From the NCBI RefSeq assembly GCF_002775205.1, contig NC_036453.1, positions 14,340,594-14,404,593 of the forward strand: a DNA stretch of 64,000 nucleotides, read 5' to 3'. Positions 25,391-36,663 of the stretch are shown here, piece by piece. A program made the position numbers and the translations under genes. Position 1 is the first letter of the stretch, and each line of letters starts with the position of its first letter. The DNA comes from Xiphophorus maculatus. Taxonomy: Eukaryota; Chordata; Actinopteri; Cyprinodontiformes; Poeciliidae. The notes beneath the pieces were generated by a model. It did no database searches and had not been told where the DNA came from. It saw only the letters and a list, made by a program, of their open reading frames with translations.

Positions 25391-27259
25391 CTGTGGTTCT
25401 TAGAATACTGTACTACACTTTGAAGCAATTAATAGATGTTTTAAGGTGCTTTATAAATAAATTGGCATTGGCATCCAAGCTAAATATTGCTTGGAGCTAA
25501 ATAAGGTGGATGAAAGATGTTGAAATACTTCCAGCCTTTACACTTTCCCTCATCAGGTTAAAATAGAGACCTGGTCAAATTAAGATAGAAATTTACTTTA
25601 TCTAGACGTGTGAGAGTTTAACAATATTTAAAATGTTCATTCCTCTATCATATATAAATTATCACTTCAGTCTGTAGTCAGAGTAGAATCAGTCTTAGTA
25701 TACTTTTATCTGTATGTGTCTAGCTTAATTAAATAATAGCTATATAATTGATTGCATTGATGGGTTTTTCTTAAGATTAATAATTGATGTTCATTTCAGA
25801 ATTGGTCCCAAATAAATCTGATACAGGTATCGCCTTGCCTCTTTCTTCTGTAGTAGATCTTTAACACGATTCATCCCCTGGATTATGCAACTGATTGGTT
25901 TATGAAAATTGAAATCATTCACTGTGCTTCAACGTTTCCACAGCTGTACATTAAATTCAGCAAAATAAAAGTGAGGTTTAATATTTTGTAAACAGCGTGT
26001 AAAACATCAGCAGCGATCAGTATAATGCGGCAGCCTCCATTCGTAAAGCACTTTACTTTATGAGCGCTGGCTGGCATGTTTCCATCTCGGCTCTTTGGGG
26101 CCGAGCGCAGATCAGAGCGAACATCTGAAGCAGCTGCTGTCTTTAATCCACAGCTCCTCTGAAAGGATCCAGGTATTTGATGTCCTCTCCGCTCCGTAAA
26201 CAGCCGGCCGCCCTGAGTGCTCGCATTAAGGAAGGAGGTGAAAACATGAATACTGAGCAGCCCCAACATCACACAAGGGAAGCTAACAATGGAGGAACAT
26301 CTTCACATCAAGTCAACCCTGAGCCGTCGCTTCAAGGTGCCTTCATCGCTTCCATGAGGAATATAAAAATATGAGCTGAGGGACCAGCAGCTCATGTTTA
26401 TGAGTATTATGGACAGTTACTCATATTTTAACATTTTTATGTACTTTATTGAGTTTTAATGTCACAGTTTTCCATTTTCTTTCGCTTTATTTTTTAATTT
26501 ATTCATTAATAAATATGAACAGTTCGTGTAACAATTAAAATAAATCCTGAAAGAAAAGGAGCAGAAAGAAGCACAAACTTACTGTATTTAAATTTACCCT
26601 CTAATTAAGTTTCTTATTTAGCTACATAAAGAGAATATTAGGGATTAATCTCAGAAGACTATAAGACCATATTTTAAATATATGACAAAATATCAGTTCA
26701 TTTAATGCCACATCATTTGATCATGATTTTCAAATGTCTTTTAAATGCAGAAAGAGATTTAGATTGTTTTTATCTGTTAACATTGTTGTTTGACTGAAAT
26801 GCATCTGAAGTTTGAAATGAATCACTTTTTTTATTTCATTTTTTGTTAAGTTGTATTTGCTTTCTCTTTTTATGAAGTAGTGAATCATTTTGAAATGGAA
26901 GGAAAATAAAGTAGTTTTTAAATAATTTTTCTGAATTTTAGTTCATCGTTCTGCAGAGAGGAAAACATTTCAGAAATTCCAACAGTCAGTCCAATCAATT
27001 AACCAATTAATCAGACAATAAATTAAAATGAGTTCAATAATTTCCATTTTGATGATTCATATTTTTTGAAGGGTAATTTTGTTTGCAGAATCCCTTTCAT
27101 TTTGATTGTGTTTGTGATTTTTAACTTTTATTTCCGGTTTTATTTTTATGTTTTTGGATGTCGTATTTTATTTTGGATATCTCAAATATCTTTCAGTTCC
27201 AGTGTGAAGTGATCTTTACAAGATTAAAGTTTATTATTAAACAGCGTGAACTTACACTA

Positions 27260-27375
27260 TTATACCATTATATGTATATTACTTGAAAATGGTCTCAACA
27301 ATATCATAGTTTATTGCAATAATCATTGGGATAATTTATCATCCACTAAAACTTGCTATTGTGGCAGGCAATGAT
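27260..27375 (-). repeat. Reverse-orientation copy of the repeat at 5990-6400
   Basis: On the minus strand it reads GCCTGCCACAATAGCAAG, GGATGATAAATTATCCCA, then a TTGAGACCATTTTC block, in the same order as the 5990 element. Confidence 0.5.
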
Positions 27376-30300
27376 TCTTGTAAAATGGACAAAAACTACC
27401 TGGATTTGCTTGGTAAAAATAATATTTAAGCGTACAGCTATTTGTGAGTATCACTAAAGGGTCACATGAGAAGCTGCGGTGGGCCAGATTGGGCCCCTGC
27501 GCCATCAGTTTGACTCATGATCCAAACTCTGCTTTCAGTGATGTATTTTGGACTTGACTGTGTGCATCTTCTGCATCTGTTGCTATAGGAACATCAGGTG
27601 TGACGTGTTCTTCCATGCCTCATCCACTCCAGCGTGCATTAGCCTCCAGCTAGCCACAGATTGCTTTATGCTAATGTGAGCAGGCGGTGGCGGCGGCCAT
27701 CATTAAGGCTGAGAGGCTCCATGAGCTGCTGCTGCTAAAAGGCCTGCAGCTGCCCTGCATGCGGCTAATTAAGCCGCTAATGTGAGAATGAGTCGCTGAT
27801 GACACTTGAGACGTCGCTCCCATCATCTCTGATCTCATCCTCAACCAGAAACTTAGCAGCTTTGATTCAACACAGACCCGGTTTAATTGGTTTAATCTCA
27901 GTAATTGGTCCCGTTTAGTTTGGACGAGTGTTTCCCATCTGCATGCAGAGATGTGTTTGTTGGAGCTTTATAGCACCAGTGTGTCCAGGCAGAAAGACTT
28001 TGTATTTTTGAGGAATATGTATTGATGCAGGAGTGTGGAAACATCAGTCACAATAAGAGCTTTTTAAATCCATCAATCCTCTCCAGTTTGAGCTGAAGGA
28101 CGATTCTTCATCACTTTAGGATACAAAACATTACGTCAGAGAGATGAGTCAGTTGGAAAGTTAGAACAAATTAATGTTTTCTGATGTGTATTAATATTCA
28201 GGCTTCAGAATCAGAACTTTATAGAACCACTTTCCTCTGTAGGTCTACTGGGTCAGAACCCTGAATCTGCTTTGGTCTAATCAAAGGGTTTCACCACAAC
28301 CACCCCCCCCCAGCTAAAGCAATGCCATTATTTTTGTACATTTGTTGCTCTTTTTACATTTAATTTCCATCCACACACGTTTGACTGACGTTCTGTGGTT
28401 TACAGGCTTTAGATTTGTTATAAGAGCCTGTTGTGAATGAACAGGCAAAACAATAAACTTGATTTAAATGTTGTAGAAATAAACACATTAATAAATGGAC
28501 ATCATTTAATTACATACAGTCAACATTTTACCAATAACACAAACAATCCCAGTTTTAGATAATCCAATGCAGTTAAATTAACGCAAAACTGGTAACATGA
28601 ACAAAACTGGACCTGAAAACAGATCATAGCGGTAAAATTACCAACCCTCGACAAAACGATGCAAACAACCTGAATGTCAAGTAAATCAATGTCGAGTTTT
28701 GTACGTCCATATCAAGTTTTCACAGCCGGCAGTTTAATGACAGCGCCCCCAGTGGCTGGATGAATGAACGGCTTGGTGAAATGTCAGAAGTTACTTTTTC
28801 TTGTAGATTTTTTTTTTCCTTATTTCGACACACAAAAAACTGGCAAGGGAAAATATGACAAAGACAGAAAATAAAATTTATGATGACAAAATTAACACAT
28901 TTACGGGGTTCCATGTTTGGGTTTTTTTTTTTTTTGCATGTTTTTTCTCTTCTCTCCAACTTTCTGGCGGCCCTCCCACTTTGACAAACGCTGCTCTACA
29001 GAATCTCTGAGACCAGAACCAGAACATCTCAGATTAAATGGGCCTCTGGTGGGTTCTGACCTCTGCAGGTCTAAATGGTGTTTATTTGAGTAAACAAGGG
29101 GAGAATCTTTAGCTTTTTTTGGTAAAAAAAAAATTAAAAAAATTAAAAATAAAGAATGTTTTCTCCTCCATGTGGGATGTTTTGTTGCTTGATCCAAAGT
29201 TTTCAGCCTGAGTTTCTCTGCAGCTCATTCTGGAAACTCAGAGCTGTTTTTCTGTCTTTAAGATGCTGGAAGAAATAAACATTTAAACACAAGCTGCTGC
29301 CTGAGGTCGCCATGGCAACCACCAATAACCTGACATCAGCCGGCTGCAGGTTGGCCTCGTATCCGTGGCCAGGTTAACGAGTCCCTGACCTTCATCCTCC
29401 TCCTCCTCCCAGCAGGCGCTGTGTTCCTGTTGTTGATGCAGCAGCGGCGACACGATGTTCTGCCGCTCAAATTGAAGCTGATTGCAGTTTAGTATTCAGT
29501 CAGTCAGGAGACGCTGCTTCATGAAGCACAAACTGAGCATTTCAGGTTCTGCATAACTCAGATATAAATATTTACATTCAGATCCGCTGCCGGTTCTGCT
29601 GCTTTTACTACAACGGTTCTGTTAAGACAGGAAATTATTGTTTCACGATCAAAATATATGCATACACGCCCAGTGATGTTACACTAAATGTTTCCCAGCA
29701 GCTGAACTTTGACCTCCTTCTGACTGGTATTTCACCTTTGACTCTAAGGACTCATTTGAAATATTAGAATTCTGATTTGTTTCGTAAAGGGGGCAGTGCA
29801 TATTAATCAACATGAATAAATCACGTAAATATGAAAAAAAATTACAATTAACACACATAACATGCATGACCTATAATTTATGACAGATTTCAAAGTATAG
29901 CTAAAAGTAGAATAATTCAGAGTAAATATTTACGATAAAAATAAAAACAAGTCACATCCGTAAGAAAAAAACACATAAAAACATAAATTTAAAAATGATC
30001 AAAGAATGAGAACAAGCCTGATTATCTAGTAAAAAGTGATTTTCTGAGCGAGTTCAGCGACGTAATATTTTATAGATCTACAACTGGAAAACCATCACAC
30101 AGAAAAAAAATGCAGCTACAATTTAATACAATAATTGAATTTCAATTCAGTTAAAAATGTTGCAGTGTGTTTTATCTTCGCTGTCTGTGGAATAAAATCT
30201 CTTCAGACCTCTGAAGGTCTGAGCTAAATTAGCTACTCTGCAGAGTTAAAACCGACACATGAACAGAATTTATAAATTTATTTCTTATTTCTGAATATTC

Positions 30301-30747
30301 AGCTTGCTGGTTTCTGCTCCTTCCTGCACACCTGGTCCTCATTTCCTCGTCATCATCACAGCTGCACACAGTTAGTCGGAGGCTCCGTAGGTTATAAATA
30401 CTTCCCAGGATCCACTGGATCCTTTCAGACAGTTTAACATGATCACAACAAACATGGACAGACCAGCAGCTCCTTGTGGAGGTTTGGTTTTAGTTCAGGA
30501 ACTGGATAAAAAGTCATCAGTTAAACACACCAGCGTTAATCAAACCATTTATCAACCAAATAAGCAACATTTTCAATTTGAAACTTCTTTTAGTGCTAAC
30601 TCGTTGAATAAACAGCCACACGAGCTCAACAACACAGATGCTTATAGTTTTTAATCTGTTCAGGTTCTTGTACCATCAGATTTGGAGCAACGTGTTTCAG
30701 GAAGTCCTGATCATTCATGGAGCTTCCAAATCCAGCTGTTAAATCAC

Positions 30748-30808
30748 ACTTTTATTTTTTAATAAAAAATAAAAGTTTTGTTTGGAGTTATGGCTCCAAA
30801 CAAAACTT
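30748..30808. repeat. Two overlapping perfect hairpins
   Basis: First hairpin: ACTTTTATTTTTT (30748-30760) pairs with AAAAAATAAAAGT (30764-30776). Second: AAGTTTTGTTTGGAG (30773-30787) pairs with CTCCAAACAAAACTT (30794-30808) around a 6-nt loop. The two share the bases AAGT, so the structures are alternatives at the junction. Confidence 0.85.
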
Positions 30809-31489
30809 ACATAATTGTCAAATGTTGGCTTTGATTTTTTTGGTCATTTTATATCATAATTTCTGGCTGATCCTTCATAGGATCCTCAAACAAACAAATG
30901 TACTTATTTTCACATTTATAAAATTGTTTATTAGCACCTAATTCCTGACGGGGAGCTTTTTTACTCCTAGCTAAAATAGAAGAAATATGACTCTGTAATT
31001 TTCAGCTGATTCTCCTCTTCCTGTCTAATAAAACTCTTGAAATGTCTCGGCTCTTGTTGCCCCCTTCCTCCATGTTTGTTGTGATCTGCTGACATGAACT
31101 CCCATCCGCTCCGCTTTGTCGGCTGTTTGATGGTTTTGAATCTTCTGTGTAAATACCAAAGTGAGCTAATAGCTGCAGTGTTTGTTTCTGTGTCGTGATG
31201 AGCTTTGAGTCCACAAACAGACGTCTGCCTCTCTGCTGCTGTTCAGACGGAGGTTATAAATAAAGGTTGAGCTGAATCTGGATTGGGCAGATGATGGGAG
31301 CTCCACCGCGACATGAACTCACTTTAATATGCTACAAAAATACATGCAGTGTTTTCCTCCCAGCTGTAGGAATGCCATTAAACAGGAATGTGGCACAAAA
31401 TCATGTTGGCGAGAGCAGGAGCTAAAAATGACTGACCTTTGACCTTCCAAATGTTTTCACTGACTGACGGAGTAGAGGAGGCAATACTT

Positions 31490-31945
31490 TCTGAACTTTA
31501 ACTTTTATTTAATTACAACATACTGGGAAAAAAAACCTGAAAATGATACAAAGCAAAGATCTTGCCCATATAGAATAACACTCATCCAGCGGTGCTGCAC
31601 TGCCTTACCAGAGGAACCAAACTGAGAAACATTTGAGATGAAGGATCGGCCTTCAATGTGGCCAAAGAGGCTCCACCTTTAAATCTATGACAACTTCAGG
31701 TCTTCTGGGAAGATTTTCCTAGAGCATTAGGATTGCTTATGGGAATTATTGACCACTTATGAGGTCAGACACTGATGTTGGACGAGGAGGTCTGATCACT
31801 AATTCAACCCAAAGGTTTTCTATCAGATTGAAGTCAGGCTCTCATCCATCTGTTTATGAATTTATGCACATTATAATGTCACCAGGTGACTCTGAACCCG
31901 CCCAAATCGATGCAAGGGTGCCAATACTTTCTCCAGCTGAGCAGA
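31490..31945. repeat. Dispersed transposon-derived repeat
   Basis: About 450 bp bounded by GCAATACTTTCT-like words at both sides (GGCAATACTTTCTGAAC on the left, GTGCCAATACTTTCTCC on the right). The middle carries the wording CCCAAAGGTTTTCTATCAGA that I associate with a repeat common in teleosts. The ORF across it has no family match. Class not determined. Confidence 0.4.
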
Positions 31946-32019
31946 AACTAAAAACAAGTTATTAAAGAGGAACGACCTCAAGTCAGCACACAGCTTCAGT
32001 TGTTCCAGCTGGAAACTAG

Positions 32020-32275
32020 AGGTCAGGATGAACTCTGGGTTTGAACCTTCAGAGTCACAAAAAGACGGTTACAAAGTTGGCCTTCTATCAGCTGAAGAAC
32101 ATTTCGGATGCATTAAAGATCTGCTGCTGTATCAACCTTCCAGGCCTCTCAGGTCATCTGAAGAACGAAACATGGAGAAACAGCATTCAGCTTCTATGCA
32201 CCACACATCTGGAACTTTCAGAAAACTAATAAACTGCAGAAACACTGAGTTCCTTTTAAATCTAGAGTAAAACCC
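32020..32275 (+). mobile_element. Non-LTR retrotransposon (LINE) fragment
   Basis: One frame reads TVTKLAFYQLKNIS, wording typical of the reverse-transcriptase region of L2/Rex-type LINEs in fish, and the right part (GAACTTTCAGAAAACTAATA, then TTTTAAATCTAGAGTAAAACC) resembles the LINE 3' ORF end. The two parts are in different frames, so this is a worn copy. A similar ORF-end scrap is at about 18080-18130. Confidence 0.5.
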
Positions 32276-33567
32276 AGTTAGTTAGAGCAGCTTTTCATTC
32301 ATAACTGGAACATTGATCAATATATTTCAGTATTGATGATTTTGATAAGTGCATTTGATGAATTGTAAAACTTATCATTTCATAATTGGATAAACATTCA
32401 TTAAAATGACTAACGTTAATTTTAGTTTTATCTTCTGACCAGAGACGCAGAGCAGTGGTTCTGGTAGAGACGGTTCAAAGACACCAAAGCAAACAAAAGT
32501 TCTACGTTATTTGGACTTTTATTGTGAAAGTCCACCAACTGCAGGCCTGTTTTCTGATTGGCTGCAGTCTGAGCGGCATCCTGCGAAGCAGCGCAGATTT
32601 CATTCCCTCCTGGAGGAAACTGTTTGGTTTCTATCACATTCATTCCCAGCCATCTGTTACTAGTGATGTTTTACACTCACACACCGATCAGCCACAAAAA
32701 TTTTATTAAACACATTTCACCAACAATCAGGTGTAACAAAGTGACTAATGGAGGCTAAGAAACATTCGTTACCTACAAAAATGACCAAATTGTGCAAATA
32801 AGCAGATATAACAGATTATTGATGATAATAATAATAATAATAATAATAAAAACACCAAATAAAAATGAAAATACATTGATCAGTTACTTTGGAAATGGTG
32901 AAGATTGGTTAAGACAATGGAGAGATTTGGACATTTTAAAGAGACGGATAAAATAAGTGAAACATTAAAGTTTGGACCAGATGATGATGCTCCAGATATT
33001 GAGGATATAAAATAAACCAACACAAAGTCAAAGCTGGAAGGGAGTGGATGGCGACCTGAGCTGGATCAGGATCGATTTAGCTTCTGTTGAGCCACCAAAC
33101 CAACAGGATTTCAGTTCGATATTAAATGATTTAATCCTCCTGGTAAACCAGAAGCACTTCTCACCATGATGTCATGATGTTTCCACTTCAGACTGAGTGT
33201 GCCTCACATCATACTTTAAATATTTAACGGGTTTTATTTCTATTCTATAAAGTCTGTGAATAAGGTCAACCAAACATATGACTTGATTGATTTAAACCAG
33301 TAAAAATATAACACATTATTAGACCCGTCTGGTCATGTGACCCACCGATGGAAAGGATGGACGATGGTTTGGTTTAATATTGGGTCTGACAGTGAAATTT
33401 ACTCCATGTTTCTTTTATCAGGGAGAGTAGCCCACAGCGCCGCCTGCTGGCCGCCCCTCACCCCAGTTTAAACCAGTTAATGGAGGCCGTGTTTTATGAT
33501 GTTTCACTCTGAATGTTGGACAGTTGGAGTTAAACTTCCAGGCCGTTTGGTAACAACAGTCTGGCTC

Positions 33568-33575
33568 TATAAATA
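33568..33575 (+). promoter_or_regulatory. TATA box of TIM-A
   Basis: TATAAATA lies 81 bp upstream of the TIM-A start codon, which puts initiation near 33600 and gives a 5' UTR of roughly 55 nt. No competing upstream ATG is seen in that short leader. Confidence 0.6.
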
Positions 33576-33655
33576 CCCGGCTGGATGGAAAAGGGAAGTG
33601 AGGAAGTTTAGTCATCTGTTCCGTCTCTCTGTCCGTCTGCAGGACACACAGCAAC

Positions 33656-36600
33656 ATGCTGCTGCTCACCTCCGTCTGGCTCCTTTCAGGTGAGAGACCA
33701 TCGGGGGTAGAGGTCATTAAATGGCGCTTTGATTAAATCGGGATTTAACGGAAAAGAGCCATTCGAATAGTTCACAAGGTTGATTTTTATCGTCATACCA
33801 ACAATCTATTTATAGAGTCTTATTTCCTGAAACTCCCAGATTTGGTAGAGTTTCAAACTGCACAGTTTATGTATAAAGTTAGAAACAAACTATTACCAGA
33901 AAATATTCAAACATTATTTACTGATAGAGTGGGGGGACATGACTATAGAGAAAACCTCAACTTCAGAACTTTGAATGTTCAAACAATGAAAAGAATCTGC
34001 ATTTCTGTCATCGGAGTGAAGATCTGGAATAAACTCACTAAAGAGCTGAAGCAAAATCCAAGCATGAGGTATTTTAAGAAAAGACTCAAAATGGTTAAAG
34101 ACTCAAAATGGTTACTATTCAAAAGTGTAAGGATGAACATGGATGACGAATTTGGCTGGGAGTTACAGAACTGTGGATGACTTGGGCAACTGGGTCCAGG
34201 TTTGTGTGTGTGTGTAAATAGGTATATATTATTTATGTATATATGCATAAATATATGCATGTATACAGTACATAGATACTTATGTATATATGGGTGTATG
34301 TATTACTTTCATCTGGTTCAGGAAATATTATTATTGTCATTATTATTATTATTGGGGGTTTTTTGTTTGTTTTTTTGGAAAGGATACTGGAAACAGGAAG
34401 ACTATTCATGCTATGAATTAATGAATGGAAAAGGGGTTTTATTATACAAGTTAAACTTCATCATACTCCTTTTCACTGAATAAGTGGTGCATTTACATGT
34501 ATTTGAGTATGTAAATTTGATAGTAAGGTTTTGTATTTACACTTAGAAACATGAAAGTATTATTATTATTATGTTTTGTTGGTGAAATGTCTGTCTGAAA
34601 TAAATTATCATCAAATCAAATTTAATAAAACTTGTCTAAATGCAGAAGGCTAAGCCTGAAAATATGATTTCTTTCCTTTAATACACATGTGCAGGAATGT
34701 TGTACGACGGCAGAAAAAACAGGAGTACATTTACACCAAAAAACTCTGAAACTTAAAGATTCATCTGTGACATTTTCTAGAAAAAACTAAGAAATTCGAG
34801 TTTAGAAAGTCAACATTTTACCAAAAAAAAGCCCAAAAATGTTAAAATTAACCTCAGAATTTTTCTAGAAAAACAAACATTTCTGAGTGTTGAGATAAAA
34901 ATGTTCAAAATTTGAGATACTTTTTTTTTTTTTTAGAAAAATCCTAAATTTGGGTTTGTTTTGTAATGAGCAAAAAGTAGGTGTTCATTTTTCAGCTATT
35001 GTTCCACCATGTTTAATTTATAAATTTCTGTTTCAAACTGTCTAATTAAAAAACTAAATATTTTGTTTGAAAACTAAACGAAGGCATTTAGTGTCCAGCT
35101 AAATGTTTAGTTTACAAACCAACTACGTTTTCTAACTACACGGATCAACTCCTTCAGTTCTGGATTGGACAATGACATCAGGAACCCAAATATGAGTCTT
35201 CAGAAGAACAGAAAAGGGAAAAATTACTGAAGCATCCCTCTGTTTCTGCATCAGTGGTGCTATGTGTGTCAGCTGTTGCCACGGAGACGGTGGTGGGTGT
35301 GGCCGGGCAGGTGGTGAAGCTCCCATGTCGGTTGGAGGAGGCAAGGCAGAGCGGAGTGGAGGTGTGCTGGGGCAGGGGGAAGCCGTCACTGTTTACCTGC
35401 CACAACACCTTGATCAACGGCGCCGGGGGTCAGGTGACCTACCGACAGTCAGACAGGTGCGCCACTGATGGTCACACAGGTGCACTCAGAAGCAGGAAAA
35501 TTCTGATTGCGCCTGAACGTTTCAAACTTTTTAAGGAGACCAAAATGTTTATTTGATTGTCCTCTCCTCATCATGCTAGCGAGTGAGGCGGTGTCCTTCT
35601 GTCCTCTGTAGGTTCTCGGTGTCCCCCTCCAGCTCCGCTCTGTCCATCTCTGGGTCTCAGCTCTCAGATGCCGGTTTCTATCACTGCAGAGTTCAGCTGC
35701 CCGGACCCTTCAACGACCAAACGTCCACCGTCCACCTCATCATCATCCGCCGTACGCCCGCTCCTCCTCCGCCTCTGATTCTGATGATGTAGGCTGTTGC
35801 GTCTCCAGCTGCTGGCCTGAATCGTTTTGCCTTCTGCCGTCTTGCAGCTCGATCTGTGACCTCCGAACGTCCGGGCCGCCAAGATGTGGAGAAGTCCAAC
35901 ACACCCGACACCACAACGAGTAGGTGCAATCTGATCTGAGAGCAGGCGGCTGCTTAAAGGGGCAGTATTATGCTAAATCAACTGTTTATAGTTTTTAAAA
36001 ATGTTTATGTTATACCCTCATCAAAAACATACACTGAGACGTTCATGCATGATTTCTAAACAATTCTGGACTTATTGACAGGCTTCAACACAAATCAAAG
36101 AGGAAGTGATGTCACAGGGGGTGCAGGAACAGAGCCAATGGTAGCTCAGGTTCAGGTGGGCTTACACCATCATCTTCTGCACCAAGAACAAACTCAAATC
36201 ATTGTTTATCAATTCATTAGTTTTAATAAGTTAGTAAACGGCTTTTCTTGTCTAAAGTGTGTTTTTCATTTGTTTTTGTTTTGTTTTGGGTTTTTTTACA
36301 AAAAAAAATGTTCATAATTCTTTTTTTTTTAAAAAATGTTTTTACTGATCTCCTGCCTGTTCCTTCCTCCGGTCAGTCTCCGGTCCAGGAGGAGCCGGTG
36401 AACTCTCTGCAGAACTTTATTGGAAGCACTCTGAGACTGGCCTTCATCGTCTTCATCCCTGCTGTGCTGTTTGCTGCTGGTTACAGTCTGTGCAAAATAA
36501 CAAACTGGATCCAAAATATTTAGCAACATTGTTCAAAATGGTTTAAAGTTGAACTCTTAAAACTCATCTGTTGGCTGCAGGAGTTTGGAGATCTAACCGG

Positions 36601-36663
36601 GAAGCAGAGCCTGAAGGGAGGCTGGACCAATCAGAGGATGAGGAGGAGAGCAGCTCCGCGTGA
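33656..36663 (+). CDS. TIM-family (HAVCR/TIMD-like) receptor, TIM-A, 7-exon model
   Basis: A type I surface receptor with one IgV domain. Exon model: 33656-33689 (signal, MLLLTSVWLLS), 35255-35456 and 35612-35751 (IgV), 35848-35919 (stalk), 36082-36155 (stalk, within a MITE), 36377-36479 (transmembrane) and 36581-36663 (tail): 708 nt, 235 residues. All junctions are GT-AG and in phase. IgV motifs: VVKLPC, GVEVCWGRG, SLFTCHN, SDAGFYHCRVQ and the FG loop GPFNDQ; the last matches the ND ligand-binding pair of TIM proteins. The membrane segment is LRLAFIVFIPAVLFAAG; the tail is acidic (DQSEDEEESSSA). The IgV domain is split by a 155-bp intron, unlike TIM-B. The tail junction rests on a weak donor (gttaca); reading through instead would end ten codons further at YSLCKITNWIQNI. 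The 36082 exon is inferred from phase: without it the stalk (phase 1) and membrane (phase 0) exons do not join. TIM family is well supported; orthology to HAVCR1, HAVCR2 or TIMD4 is open. Confidence 0.8.
33755..34160 (+). mobile_element. LINE fragment in TIM-A intron 1
   Basis: One frame encodes LPDLVEFQTAQFMYKVRNKL and ISVIGVKIWNKLTKELKQNP, the conserved C-terminal tail that follows the reverse transcriptase in L2/CR1/Rex-type LINEs. The frame stays open for 112 codons, so this is a fairly young 5'-truncated copy. An AT-rich 3' part with simple repeats runs to about 34620. Confidence 0.7.
35954..36210 (+). repeat. MITE copy overlapping a predicted TIM-A exon
   Basis: It starts TTAAAGGGGCAGTATTATGC, matching the left end of the 19875 element, followed by a CATCAAAAACATACACTGAGA block. 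The right end is worn. The TIM-A exon predicted at 36082-36155 lies inside this segment. Confidence 0.6.

Larger units (their letters stand above)
20620..31480. other. AT-rich intergenic desert
   Basis: About 11 kb without a recognisable gene. It is strongly AT-rich from 20,650 to 27,100. Contents seen: (TA)n(T)n at 22569-22626, an AT-module repeat at 24700-25010, a dispersed repeat at 25030-25390, a reversed repeat copy at 27260-27375 and a double hairpin at 30748-30808. ORFs are short, low-complexity and without motifs. Confidence 0.6.

Noticed and set aside
34202-34483. 93-codon ORF downstream of the LINE fragment
   Set aside because: Built on GT/TATA simple repeats in the LINE 3' region.
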